A stretch of 64,000 nucleotides of DNA from Massilia sp. H-1 (GTDB taxonomy: Bacteria; Pseudomonadota; Gammaproteobacteria; Burkholderiales; Burkholderiaceae_D): contig CP087969.1 of assembly GCA_024703915.1 (NCBI GenBank), positions 682,001 through 746,000 on the forward strand, in the 5' to 3' direction. This document shows positions 53,005-63,313 of this stretch, one piece after another (positions within the stretch are counted from its first letter, which is position 1; each line of letters opens with the position of its first letter). Position numbers and translations under genes: made by a program. The notes under the pieces were generated by a model. The model saw only the letters and a list, made by a program, of their open reading frames with translations, was not told the origin of the DNA and searched no databases.

Positions 53005-53703
53005 TCAGGCAGCGCGGCGGCGGAACATGGCGCCCAGACCCAGCAGGCCCAGTCCCATCAGGGCGATCGTGCCGGGTTCCGGCACGCTGGTGACGATGTT
53101 GTCGATCGCGAAATTGGCGCGGTTGCCGCTGCGGCTGCAGCCGCTGTTGTCGCAGGCGTAGCCCACCACCAGCAGGTAGGACATCTGCAGCGTGCCGAAC
53201 GCGCCCAGGCCAAAGTCGTCGAAGGCGAACTGCCCGCCCACCGGACCGCGCAGGAACAGCGGCATGTAAGCCAGTTCCCGGTTGCTGGCGTCAAACGCGT
53301 ACAGCTCGATCCTTGTCGCGATGGTGCCGTTGAACGACGTCTGGCCGGTCCCGATAAAGCTCGCCTGCAGGCTTTTCACCTGGAATACACGGTTGTCGGC
53401 CTTGGCCAGCACGAAGTAGGAGTCGGCCAGCACATTGTAGTAATTGCCGCTGTTATTGACGGGACAGGCCACGCCGAAGCCGCTGCAGACGTCGTTGTTG
53501 CCCATGGTGCCGACCAGCGCGCCAGGCACGCCTTCGCCATAGCTGTCGATGGTGTAGTCGCCCAGCACAGTGTGCTGGCCGTCGGTGACGATAGGCGAGG
53601 CTACCGTTTCGAAGTCGATGATGCTTAGGCCTGGGCCAGGGACGGCCGCGCACAGGGCGGCCAGCATGGCGGCGCCAAGCATGGAAGTAGTTGAAAGTGC
53701 CAC
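53005..53703 (-). CDS. PEP-CTERM sorting-domain protein
   Basis: 232 codons from a GTG at 53703 (AGGA 6 bases upstream), uninterrupted apart from a suspect token near 53625. A signal-like N-terminus (MLGAAMLAALCAAVPGPG) is followed by a beta-rich extracellular domain (DFETVASPIVTDGQHTVLGD, NRVFQVKSLQASFIGTGQTS, GRANFAIDN-like ending). The C-terminus is a textbook PEP-CTERM signal: SVPEPGTIALMGLGLLGLGA then MFRRRAA. Exosortase cleaves such signals in exopolysaccharide-making species. Function of the exported domain unknown. Confidence 0.9.
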   Translation of the reverse strand: MALSTTSMLGAAMLAALCAAVPGPGLSIIDFETVASPIVTDGQHTVLGDYTIDSYGEGVPGALVGTMGNNDVCSGFGVACPVNNSGNYYNVLADSYFVLAKADNRVFQVKSLQASFIGTGQTSFNGTIATRIELYAFDASNRELAYMPLFLRGPVGGQFAFDDFGLGAFGTLQMSYLLVVGYACDNSGCSRSGNRANFAIDNIVTSVPEPGTIALMGLGLLGLGAMFRRRAA

Positions 53704-53735
53704 GGATTTCCTGGAAGTTTGAAAATGGATTGATC

Positions 53736-53763
53736 AAAAAAACGGCCCGGCTCGTGACCGGGC
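53736..53763 (-). terminator. Hairpin plus T-tract just upstream of the PEP-CTERM gene
   Basis: On the minus strand GCCCGG and CCGGGC pair around a seven-base loop, then CG and T7. It lies 33 bases before the GTG at 53703. It could end upstream transcription or act as an attenuator for the PEP-CTERM gene. Confidence 0.55.
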
Positions 53764-53842
53764 GTAGCTTCAGCGAATTTAATTCCGATCGGCCCGTGCA
53801 ATTTTCTTAAAATTGACAACAAGCAAATCAGAGGCGGGAGCT

Positions 53843-53859
53843 AAGCACGTTTTGTGCCC
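53843..53859 (-). promoter_or_regulatory. Candidate sigma-54 promoter for the PEP-CTERM gene
   Basis: Minus strand GGGCACAAAACGTGCTT has GG and GC separated by exactly ten bases, close to the -24/-12 consensus TGGCAC-N5-TTGC. PEP-CTERM genes are often controlled by the sigma-54-dependent PrsK/PrsR system. The -12 flank contains a possible error token (CTAAGC), but GTGC remains after correction. Confidence 0.45.
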
Positions 53860-53885
53860 GATGATTTATCCGTGTGAAATCATCG
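53859..53885. promoter_or_regulatory. Perfect inverted repeat next to the sigma-54-like site
   Basis: CGATGATTT and AAATCATCG, nine bases each with a nine-base spacer, directly upstream of the -24 element on the minus strand. A plausible activator-binding site; no T-tract follows. Confidence 0.4.
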
Positions 53886-54036
53886 ACTTGTCCCGGGGGC
53901 AGGAAAGGCGCGGCAATCTGTAAGGTTTACCGACTGAATATTGTTCCGTTATACATGCAAGGAACATAAAGAGTATTTGTTAACAGCACATTTTGGCGAA
54001 CAAAACATCTGTTTATGGCGAGTGTAAATCGTCCAA

Positions 54037-54652
54037 TTACGGACAATTCACATTCCAGGCGTTGTAGTCGAGGCCGCTGCGCTGCACCCAGACCGTGGCG
54101 CTGCCGCCGCGATCGCTGCGAAAACACGAGGCTAGGCCAGCACTTCGCTGCTGCTGCCCGAGGTCCCGATCTCGATCCGCGCCAGCGTGAAGGCCAGGGC
54201 CCGCTGGCGCGCATTGCAGAATTGCCGCCAAACAGCAAGCGCGCTGGCCAGCACGGCGCGCTCGTGTTCGAGCAGGCCGAAGCGACGTCGGCGTCGGGCA
54301 TCGGAAACTGGAGTTCGACCGGGCGCAGCCGGCAGCTGCAGGCGCGCGTCGAGCCAGACGAACTGGCAGCCAAGCGCGTCCACCGTCCACCGGCCCTTGT
54401 TTTCAAACACGCGCCGCTCCATGCGGCACAGCGCGCAAGCCGCGCCGCGGCGGCGAATCGACATGGGCGACGATGACGGGGGCGCGGCATGGCCTGTTCC
54501 TGCAGCGCGAACACGGGCTGCTGCCCATGGTCGTCCGGGAAGCTCTGGTGGTAAAAATCGAAAAAAGCGGCGCGCTCGGCGTCAGTCGGCGCGCGCGCGG
54601 CGGCGCCCGCGCACAGCAGCAGCGTGGTCAGCACAGTCAGTCGATGGATCAT
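54037..54652 (-). CDS. Hypothetical secreted protein (frame broken several times)
   Basis: ATG at 54652 with a signal peptide MIHRLTVLTTLLLCAGAAA, then DAERAAFFDFYHQSFPDDHG. Later coherent pieces are RPVELQFPMPDADVASLLEH, ERAVLASALAVWRQFCNARQ, RALAFTLARIEIGTSGSSSE and, at the end, GGSATVWVQRSGLDYNAWNV before NCP and the stop at 54037. Total about 203 residues. The breaks between pieces are one- or two-base shifts. Family not recognised. Co-directional with the REC-GAF-PAS-GGDEF-EAL-REC gene 20 bases upstream. Confidence 0.6.
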
Positions 54653-54672
54653 GGTGCCACCATCATAACCGC

Positions 54673-57600
54673 TTACTGCATCATGTTTTGCTCCTGCCCC
54701 TGCAAGCCACCCCGCGCCACGCTGCCGCTGCCGTGCAGCTGGCCGTGCAGGCGGAAGCCTTCGCGGATGTTTTCACGCAGGACCGCGCCCTTCCAGGGCT
54801 TGGTGTAGAAGCGGTCGATCGCGCCATGGTTGATGGCCGCCATGATCGGCGTCAGGTCGGCATACGCCGAGAGCATGATGCGGAAGGTGTCGGGACACAG
54901 GTTCTTGACCCGCTCCATGAATTCGGTCCCGCTCATGAGCGGCATGCACTGGTCGCACAGGATCACGTGCACCTTGTTGCGCGCCAAAATGTCGAAGCCT
55001 TCGGCCGCCGTCTGCGCGGTCAGGATGCGGTAGCCGTCCTGCGCCAGGAAGTCCGACAGCACGTCGAGCATGAAGGCGTCGTCGTCGACGATGAGCAGGG
55101 TCTGCTGCTCGACCAGCGCATCTTCGGTCGGCGCCGCCAGCGCCTTGCCCTCGGCCAGCATGGCTTCGAAGTCGTCCTCGGACACGGGCTTGCTGGAAGT
55201 AATAGCCCTGCATCTCGTCGCAGCCGTGCCGCCGCAGGTAGGCCAGCTGGGCGTCCCGCTCGACCCCTTCGGCAATGACTTGCAGCTTCCAGGCTGTGCG
55301 CCATGTTGATGATGGCCAGCACGATGGCCGCGTCGTCGGGATTGCTGGTCACTTCGCGCACGAAGGCGATGTCGATCTTGAGCTTGTCGATCGGGGAAGC
55401 GCTTGAGGTAAGCCAGGCTCGAATAGCCGGTGCCGAAGTCGTCGATCGAGATCTTGATGCCGAGCGCCTTCCAGGTTGCGCAGCACCGTGATCGTGTCTT
55501 CGGCATTCGACATCAGCGAGCTTTCGGTCAGCTCCAGCTCCAGCAGTTCGGGCGCGATCTCGTGCACCTTGATCGCGTTGAGCACTTCTTCCTCCAGCCC
55601 GCCCAGGAAGAATTGCACGCCCGAGACGTTGACCGACAGGTGCACCGGCCCCGTGCGCGACTTGCCCCACTTGCTGATCATGCGGCACGCTTCGTTGATC
55701 ACCCAGGTGCCGACCGGGACGATCAGCCCGGTCTCTTCGAGCACGGGAATGAACAGCGCTGCGACACCATGCCGTGGCCGGGCCGCTTCCAGCGGATCAG
55801 CGCCTCGGCCCCGCTGATGCGGCCCGATCCGATGTGCACCTTGGGCTGCAGGTAGAGCACGAATTCATGGTTGTCGATCGCGCGCCGCAGCGTTTTTCCC
55901 AGGTCCAGCCGGGCCAGCGACTGCGCGTTCATTTCGGCCGTGAAGAAACGGAACGCGTCGCGCCCCGCTTCCTTGGCGCTGTACATCGCGGTGTCGGCGT
56001 ACTTGATCAGGGTGTCGGCGTCGCGCCCGTCGTCCGGATAGATCGTCATGCCGATACTGGCCGTCACCGTCACTTCGTGCCCGTCCAGGTCGAACGGTAG
56101 GCGCAGCCTTCGCGGATCTTGTCGACCACGTTCAGGGCCGACTGCGGCCCTTCCGGCAGCATCAGGATGGCGGCGAATTCGTCGCCACCGAAGCGGCCGA
56201 TGGTGTCGCGCACGCGCAGGCTGTCGACCAGTCGGCTGGCGAACTGGCGCAGCAGCTCGTCGCCGCAGGGATGGCCGAGCGTGTCGTTGATGTTCTTGAA
56301 GCGGTCGACGTCGAGGAACAGCACCCCCACCGTCCAGTGGTGCTCGGCCGCCTGTTCCAGCGCCCGCGTCAGCGCCGAATAAAACTGGCTGCGGTTCGGC
56401 AGCCCGGTCAGGGTATCGAAGTGGGCCAGCCGCAGCAGGCGGCTTTCGGCTTCCTTGCGCTCGGTGATGTCGCGCGCCACCGCCACCAGCACCCAGTTGG
56501 CGCCCGAACGCAGCGTGCGCCGCTGCACTTCGACCGCCACCCGCGAGCCGTCGCGCCGCTGCACTTCCAGTTCGGCCATCGCGCCCGACTGGTCGCCCGC
56601 CAGCAGCTTGTCGTACAGTTCCTGCAGCCGCTCGCGGTCGTTGCCATCGGCCGCCTGGGTGCCCAGCGCCAGGAAGTCGTCGCGCTCGTAGCCGAGCATG
56701 CGGCAGGCGGTCGCGTTCACGTCCACGAAGCACAGCGCCGAACGGTCGATCAGGAAGATGGCGTCGGCGGTGGCGTCCATGGCGGTCCGAAAGCGCCGCA
56801 AGTCCTCGTCTAAGCGGATGCGGGCCGTCATGTCGGCCGTCAGCTGCGCGTGGTGGCGCTTGATTTCTTCGTACAGCAGCAGGTTTTCGTAGGCCACCGC
56901 GATCTGCGCGCTGACCGTCACGGCCACCCGCTCGTCAACCTCGGAAAAGGTGTTCGCGCCCAGCTTGTCGGCCAGGTACAGCCAGCCGTGCACCCGCTCG
57001 CGCGAGGCGATCGGCACGCCGAGGAAGGAATGCACGGGCGGATGCCCCTGCGGCAGGCCGATCGAACGGGGGTCGCCGCCGATGCTGTCGATCCGCACCG
57101 GCTGGCGCTTTTCGAGCAGGGTATTGAGCACGCCCACGCGCGGCGTGCTTGGCCACCACGGCGCTGGCGCGGTTGTCGCCGCAGGAGGCGAAATAACTGA
57201 GTTCGTCGGCCCCTTCGTCAAGCACGCCGATGCAGGCATACTTGGACACGCAAATGTTTTGCGCCACGCGGCAGCCGATCTCGATCAGGGCCGCCGGGTC
57301 GCGCTCGGCACCGAGCTCGATCCCCAGTTCGATCAGGGCCGTCAGGCGCAGGCTCACCGCCTGCAGGCTCGACAGCGAACTGGCCAGCCGGTCGGTCATC
57401 TGCGCCAGGTCGTACGACGGCGGCGGCGTGTCGCCGTCGTTGGCCATGCGCGAGAGCAGATGGGTGGACGACTCGACTTCGTCCAGGTAGTTGGCCACCG
57501 TGTGGTCGATCACGAACATCCGGTTCGCGTCCGAGGCGGCATTGCTCATCTCGGGCAGGCGCGCCGGTGCCGTCATGCCGAGCGCTTCGTGCACGGTGCG

Positions 57601-58033
57601 CAGGATCACGTCCGGGTCGGACGGCTTGGGCAGCACCCAGCGCACGCCGCAGGCTTCGGCCATGCGGTTCGCTTCTGCGCTCGCGGTAGTTGGCGGTATA
57701 GAAAATGACCGGCAGCTGGGCCGTCTCGGGATCGCTGTGCAGGGCCGTCACGAAGGCATAGCCGTCCATGTTCGGCATCAGGATGTCGGAAATGATCAGG
57801 TCGGGCCGCTCGCGCTTGACCATCTTGAGCCCTTCCACGCCGTCCGCCGCTTCGACCAGCCGGTGCCCGCCGTAGCCGAGCAGCGTGATCAGAAATTCGC
57901 GGTTCAGCACATGGTCGTCGACGATCAGGATGGTGGCGCGCTGCGGTTCGCCGGACGCTTCGGCTTCCGGCACAGCGGCTTGCGCAGCGCCGTTCACCGC
58001 TTCCAGATTTCGCGTCGGATTCCGCGTCGGCAT
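54673..58033 (-). CDS. REC-GAF-PAS-GGDEF-EAL-REC c-di-GMP signalling protein
   Basis: About 1,120 residues reconstructed from ATG at 58033. Receiver 1: RATILIVDDHVLNREFLITL, phospho-Asp in DLIISDILMPNMDGY, Lys in VLPKPSDPD. GAF domain: ACIGVLDEGADELSYFASCG, HSFLGVPIASRERVHGWLYL. PAS: TAMDATADAIFLIDRSALCF. GGDEF: GRFGGDEF intact with RVRD I-site. EAL: GAEALIRW intact with DDFGTGYSSL and IAEGVE. Receiver 2: TLLIVDDDAFMLDVLSDFLA, phospho-Asp in VILCDQCMPLMSG. Both catalytic domains look active. Breaks near 57670, 57148, 56815, 56100, 55760, 55472, 55290 and 55190. Its start overlaps the upstream response regulator, so they form one operon. Confidence 0.9.
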
Positions 58034-58420
58034 CCGCGCTTAGCTACCGCCTGGCCGCCGGGAAGAAAGCTCTCAAGTTCGGCGACAAAGGTATCGGGCT
58101 CGATCGGCTTGCCCAGGTAGCCATCGAAGCTTACCGCCAGCAGCCGCTCGCGGTCGCCCACCATCGCCAGCGCCGTCACGGCCAGCACCGGAATGTGGCG
58201 CAGGGCCGGGTCTTGCTTGAGCGCGGCCACGACGCCGTAGCCGTCGAGCTTGGGAAGGTGGATGTCGGAGATGATCAGGTCGGGCCGCGTCGCGTGCCGT
58301 CTCGACGCCGCTGATGCCGTCGATGGCCATTAATGGTGTATAGCCGAACGCCGTCAGCAGGTACACCATCAACTCCATGTTGGTGGGATTATCTTCAATA
58401 ATGAGGATTCGTGCCGACAC
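57994..58420 (-). CDS. Stand-alone CheY-like response regulator
   Basis: GTG at 58420 with GGAG about 8 bases upstream. SARILIIEDNPTNMELMVYL, phospho-Asp in the DLIISDIHLPKLDGY block (joined across a break near 58290), VLAVTALAMVGDRERLLAVS, then Lys in GYLGKPIEPDTF. A single receiver domain of about 142 residues, like DivK-type regulators. The last 15 residues (KRGCRRGIRREIWKR) follow a TAAGC token and may be wrong; a shorter end is possible. It overlaps the downstream gene. Confidence 0.85.
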
Positions 58421-58511
58421 GTTTCCACTCCCGTCGAGGATGCACCAATTGTCTACGACAACGCGTTCATTCGACTGTATCACGCCTGACGATGATGATG
58501 CTAAACAATAT

Positions 58512-59452
58512 TTAGCGGGTGAACAACTTTGCAAGTTCCTGCATCAGGCGCGCCAGCACGCGCCGGTTGCGCCCCATCGCCACATGGCCCACGCCGCCGA
58601 ACGCGATGTTATGCGCATCGGGTAACACGCTCGATGTTTGTGGGGCAACAATATTATCGTGGTGGGTGTACAGCGAGGTGATCAGGGAGCGCGTGTGCGG
58701 GGTTTCCGCCGCCGCCAGCGCGCGCAGCCAGGCGCTGCCGCCGTCGGTCTCGCCGTCGCCATCCGTGCGCCGCATCTGGGCCGCATTCTTGCCCACGCCC
58801 ATCTGCGCCAGGCTGGTGCCGTGGTGCGGCGTGCCGAGGGTGAATATATGCACGAGCTGACCCGGCCCGTGCGCGCAGCCAGGCGCGCGCCACCAGGCCG
58901 CCCATGCTGTGGGCCACGATGATCACGCCGCGCGCCCCCGTCTGCGCGCACAGCGAGGCCACCGCCGCCTGCACCATGGGGACGTAATCGTCGATCGCGC
59001 CCATGATCGGTTCCAGGTCGAGCGAGGCATGGCTGATGTGCAAGGCATCGAGGCGGGGCGTCAGCTGGGCCCAGTAACCGCTGTTGCAACCGTAGCCGTG
59101 CAACAACAGTAGCGGCGCGCACGGCGCATCCGCATACAGACGCTGGCGCGGCGTCGCGCGCCATGAACCAGGACGACTGCAGCAGCGTGGCCATGAATTC
59201 TTCGGCGAACAGGGCGATCCGCCCGCCCGGCCCGAGCGCGAATTCGGCCGGGGTGGTGCTGGAAAAACGCCGCGTGAGGACGAAATTGTTGGCTGTGATC
59301 AGCACGCGCACCAGCAGCAGCACGCCGACGGCCGCCGCCACGGCCAGCGGCCAGCCGGCCCCGGCGCCGTGCGCCAGCCAGGCGATCAGCGCCACCGCGC
59401 CGACCTGCAGCAGCAGGACCCAGCGCAGCAGCACGCGCGTGCTGATGTCCAT
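58512..59452 (-). CDS. Alpha/beta hydrolase (lipase-like) with N-terminal membrane segments
   Basis: Reconstructed protein of about 313 residues. Two hydrophobic helices (WVLLLQVGAVALIAWLAHG, WPLAVAAAVGVLLLVRVLI) anchor it. The hydrolase domain has LLLHGYGCNSGYWAQL (oxyanion), nucleophile Ser in VIIVAHSMGGLVARAWL, FTLGTPHHGTSLAQMG, an Asp region (YTHHDNIVAP) and a C-terminal His in GGVGHVAMGRNRRV. This resembles triacylglycerol lipase or PGAP1-like hydrolases. Breaks near 59155 and 58870. Its ATG overlaps the stop of the upstream GMC gene. Confidence 0.85.
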
Positions 59453-61087
59453 CAGGCGGCCAGGCGGGCGGCCGGCTTGCCCGTCAGTTCCTGGGCCAGC
59501 ATGCTGGCCAGGCGCGCGGTGATGCCGTAGATCGACAGCTGCGGATTGGCCCCGATCGAGGTCGGGAACAGCGAACCGTCATGCACCGACAGGTTGGACA
59601 GGCCGTGATAGCGCCCGTTCGCGCCCACCACGCCCAGCCGCACGTCGTCCGACATGGTGCAGCCGCCCATCACGTGGGCCGACACCACGCGCGCGATGTG
59701 CGGCCCGTAGTCGAGCGCGCCGATCGCCTTGCGTGCCTGTTCCCAGCTGGTGTAGGGCGCGGCATGCTCGTGCACCGGCTGCACCGTCTTGGCAGCCGGC
59801 ATGGCGAACTGGATTTCGGCCATGGTCAGGTGGGCGCGCCGCACCCCGTCCCACACGAACTTGCTGATCGGGTAGTCGAGCACCGGTGCGCCGTTGGCGG
59901 CCAGGCCCACGCTGCCGCCCTGGGCTTCATCGTGGAAGCCGTCGCGCAGCAGCGCCAGCAAGCCGTGCACGTGCGGGAACTGGCGCATCGTGTCGGCATG
60001 CGCCTGGCCGTAGCTTAGCCATGGTCGTCGACAGCAGCAGCGGATGCAGGGGCGGCGCCTCGAGCTTGTAGCCGATCGGGCCGTCGATGGCCTGGGTTTC
60101 CAGGAAGTGGTCCGAATAAATCGTCTGCGGCGCGCTTAAGCAAAGCCGTCCACCCGCTGCTCGAAGATGCTTAAGCCGAAATCACGGTCGGATGCAGGAA
60201 GGTGCGCTTGCCCAGCAAGCCGTGCGCATCCGGCGCGCCCGAGCGCAGCAGCAGCAGCCGGCAGAATTGATGGCGCCATGCTTACCAGCACGAAGTGGCG
60301 CGCGCATGGTCAGCGTGCGCCCGCTGGCGACGATGCCGTCCGCGCCCAGCGCCTGGCACACCAGGCTGTCCACGCGGTCGCCCTTGAACACGAACTTGTC
60401 GGCGCGCGTGACCAGGGTCGCGCCCTGTTCGAGCGCGGCCGGAATCGTCGTCACCAGCATCGACTGCTTGGCATTGGTCGGGCAGCCCATGCCGCAGTAG
60501 CCCAGGTTCCAGCAACCCTTCACGTTGCGCATGATGGCCGCCGCCGGGATCCCCAGCTTGCTTGGCGCCGCGCTTGAGCAGGTCATTGTTTTCATTGGGC
60601 GGCGTGAGCCAGGTCGACACGTTCAGGCGCTGTTCCATCATCAGGAACCACGGCGCCAGCGCCTCGGAGGTGTAATCCTTCAGGCCGAAGTGCTTGTGCC
60701 AGTATTCGAGGGTCGGGGTCGGGGTGCGAAAGCTCGAGGTCCAGTTGACCGTGGTCGAGCCGCCCACCGTGCGCCCCTGCAGGATGTTGATCGCCTTGTC
60801 GCGCGTCTTGCGCGCGGCCGATTCCTGGTACAGCGCGGGATAGGCTTCGGCCTCGCGCATCTTGAAGTCTTTCGAGGACTTCAGTGCGCCCTCTTCCACG
60901 ATCAGGACCTTGAGACCGGAACGGGAAAGGATCTCGGCCGAGACGCCGCCATGCGCTGCCGCTGCCGATGATGACGACGTCGGCCTCGAAGGCGCGGTCG
61001 GACGTGAGCGTGGCCGCGTCGATGACGCGCCAGCCAAACCGCCAGGCCTACCATGATCGGGTCGGGAATGATGCTGGGATTGCTCAT
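59452..61087 (-). CDS. GMC-family FAD-dependent oxidoreductase
   Basis: Reconstructed protein of about 540 residues from ATG at 61087: MSNPSIIPDPIMVGLA, FAD-binding VVIIGSGS plus glycine-rich loop, SGLKVLIVEEGALKSSKDFK, INILQGRTVGGSTTVNWTSS, GCWNLGYCGMGCPTNAKQSM and a C-terminal GMC_oxred_C with VSAHVMGGCTMSDDVRLGVV and DGSLFPTSIGANPQLSIYGI. These match the large subunit of membrane-linked gluconate/alcohol dehydrogenases. Breaks near 61050, 60955, 60560, 60260, 60170, 60140 and 60015; most contain tokens. Its ATG overlaps the stop of the Tat-targeted small subunit gene. Confidence 0.9.
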
Positions 61088-61610
61088 GCAAGCTCCTTGA
61101 GCGGGCCGGGATAGCCGATCGCTTCCCAGCTGGACGGATCGGCGTACCAGGAACCGATGATCAGGTCGTGCAGCGCGTGGTAAGCCGTCTGCAGCATGGA
61201 CAGGGTGTGGAAGCGCCACTCCTGCAGGAAGGCGCTGACCTGGTCCGGCCTGGCGTTTGCCCAGCCGTCGGCCACGCCGGTCAGGGCGCGCCGCGGGGCC
61301 CCAGCGCCAGCAGGCCAAACAGATCCTGCACTTCTTTCTGCGCATTGAGCGGCAAGCCGAGGATGGCCAGGTGCACCCGTTCGGTGGTGGCGGCAATGGC
61401 TTGCGCGCAGCTTGCGGCTGTCCGGCGGCAGCGCAGCTTACCCAGCATGGCCGGGATGATGGCCTCGATCGCCGCCTTCGCTTCGCCGTCAAGCACGAAG
61501 CGCTGTTGCGGACCGGGGGATGGGTGTAGCGGTAAATGCCGCCATGCGATGGCAAGGGCCAGCATGCCGAGCGCGCCAACTTTCAGAAAAGTCCTGCGGT
61601 TTGTCCCCAT
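61084..61610 (-). CDS. Tat-exported small subunit, gluconate 2-dehydrogenase subunit 3-like
   Basis: ATG at 61610. N-terminus MGTNRRTFLKVGALGMLALA is a twin-arginine signal (RRTFLK). The mature part has GEAKAAIEAIIPAMLGKL, HLAILGLPLNAQKEVQDLFG, FLQEWRFHTLSMLQTAYHAL and SWYADPSSWEAIGYPGPLKE, as in gluconate dehydrogenase gamma subunits that ferry the GMC partner to the periplasm. Breaks near 61525, 61440, 61400 and 61295. No cytochrome c subunit is present nearby, so the electron acceptor is unknown. Confidence 0.83.
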
Positions 61611-61715
61611 GTCTCTGATTCCATTTGTTTTTTTCCTAGTGTACGCCAAAGGCATGGCCGCATTCGGCCCGAAACTAGAGTGATCCGTCTAGTCGTTTCT
61701 GGTACAACATGGGTC

Positions 61716-62414
61716 ATGAAGAAAGAACTTCTCGTCCAAAAGCTGGAACAGCAATTGAAGCTGGTGGCGGCCGAGCGCGCAGCCGCCAAGGGCGAGCCTG
61801 CCCTGCTGGCGGCGCGCACCGCCCTCAAGCGCTACCAGTCGGGCCGCCTGGCCGAAACCCATGCCGACCTGCTCGCCAATCCGAACACCCACGACGCCGC
61901 CCTGTTCTTCCTCGAAGAGCTGTACGGCGCGCACGACCTGTCGCAGCGCGACGTCGACCTCGAGCGGATCATCCCCACCCTGCAAAAGATGCTGTCCTAC
62001 GAATCGCTGCATACGATCACCGAGGCGATCGTGCTCGACGCCCTGTCCGAGCGGCTCGACACGGCCATGGCGCGCGTGCTGGGCACCAGCTTCGACGACG
62101 CCAAGTACGTGGCCGCCTACCGCACCGCCACCACCCGCGACGACCGGACCCGCCAGCTCGACCTGGTGCAGGAACTGGGCGACTCGCTGTGCGAACTGGT
62201 TCACATCCCGCTCTTGTCGGTCACGCTCACCATCATGCGCGGCCCGGCCATGCTGGCGCGCCTGGGCGACCTGCACGAGTTTCTCGACACGGGTTTCCGT
62301 ACCTTCAAGAAGATGAAAAAGCTTACCGCCTTCGTCGACACCATCGTCGGACGCGAACGCCAGGTCATGGAAAAGATCTACGCGGGCCGCAAGGACCCGT
62401 TCGACGTGGTGTGA
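61716..62414 (+). CDS. FFLEELY-motif protein (conserved, unknown function)
   Basis: 232 codons, uninterrupted. MKKELLVQKLEQQLKLVAAE forms a coiled coil, followed by RYQSGRLAETHADLLANPNT and the name-giving AALFFLEELYGAHDLSQRD, then LGTSFDDAKYVAAYRTATTR, LVHIPLLSVTLTIMRGPAML and GRERQVMEKIYAGRKDPFDV. All-helical, cytoplasmic. The motif family is conserved in proteobacteria without an assigned role. It is convergent with trmJ (stops 4 bases apart). No good ribosome site is seen before the ATG at 61716. Confidence 0.82.
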   Translation: MKKELLVQKLEQQLKLVAAERAAAKGEPALLAARTALKRYQSGRLAETHADLLANPNTHDAALFFLEELYGAHDLSQRDVDLERIIPTLQKMLSYESLHTITEAIVLDALSERLDTAMARVLGTSFDDAKYVAAYRTATTRDDRTRQLDLVQELGDSLCELVHIPLLSVTLTIMRGPAMLARLGDLHEFLDTGFRTFKKMKKLTAFVDTIVGRERQVMEKIYAGRKDPFDVV

Positions 62415-62417
62415 AGC

Positions 62418-63168
62418 CTAGGGGCGCTGCTTGAGGATCTGGCGCGGATCCCGCGCAGGATATTGACTTCCTCGGTCTCGAGCTGGGTGCGCGAGAACAG
62501 CCGCTTCCAGGCGCGGCATCAGTTTCTTGGGATTGTCGGCATCGAGAAAATCGATCGCCACCAGCGCCTGCTCCAGGTGCCCGTACATGCCTTCGATCTG
62601 CTCCAGACTGGCCGCGTCGCCATGAAAGCCCACTGCGCTTTCCGGCGCCGCCACGCCGTCGGCCACCCGGCATTCGTAGGCCAGCACTTGCAGCGCCTGG
62701 GCCAGGTTGAGCGAGGAATAATCGGGATTGGCGGGAATATTGATCAAGACATTGCACTGCTCGACGATCTGGTTCGGCAGCCCGAAACGCTCGTTGCCGA
62801 AAATGAGGGCCGCGTGCAGCTCGCCCTGCCCCGCCACATGGCCGAAGCGAACGCGCGGGCATCCACACGGGCGGCGAAAACTCGCGCAGGCGGGCCGAGA
62901 CGGCGGCGGCGAAATTGATGCCGTCCAGCGCTTCGGCCATGCTGCCGACAATACGCGCCCCTTCCAGCACGTCCTGTGCGCCGCTGGCGAAAGCGACCGC
63001 CTCCGGGTCGGCCAGCGCGTCGGGAAAGCGCGGATTGACCAGCACCAGATCCGAAAACCCCATCGTTTTCATGGCGCGCGGCAGGCTGATATTGCCCGCG
63101 CGGCTGGTCTCGACCAGCACGAATCGCAGGCGTTGAAAAACAGAAGTCGGTGTTTCCGGCAGATTCAT
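62418..63168 (-). CDS. trmJ: tRNA (cytidine/uridine-2'-O-)-methyltransferase TrmJ
   Basis: ATG at 63168; about 250 residues. RLRFVLVETSRAGNISLPRA, AMKTMGFSDLVLVNPRFPDA, then across a break near 62850 AALIFGNERFGLPNQIVEQC (SPOUT motif 2) and NVLINIPANPDYSSLNLAQA (motif 3, AdoMet knot). The C-terminus reads LFSRTQLETEEVNILRGI in a shifted frame and closes QILKQRP at 62418. TrmJ methylates position 32 of tRNAs. Breaks near 62860, 62508 and 62452. Divergent from suhB, as in many Burkholderiales. Confidence 0.9.
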
Positions 63169-63313
63169 TTAAAATAGCGCTATCATGCGGCGTGAAAGAT
63201 GCAATTTTAACCTTTCGACGCCGCTTCGCTCTTTAATTCATTCTTGTTCATTACCGTTCGCTGCGACGTTGGAGTCGCCGTGGGCGTTAGCGTTCTTTTA
63301 ACGGAAAAATACA

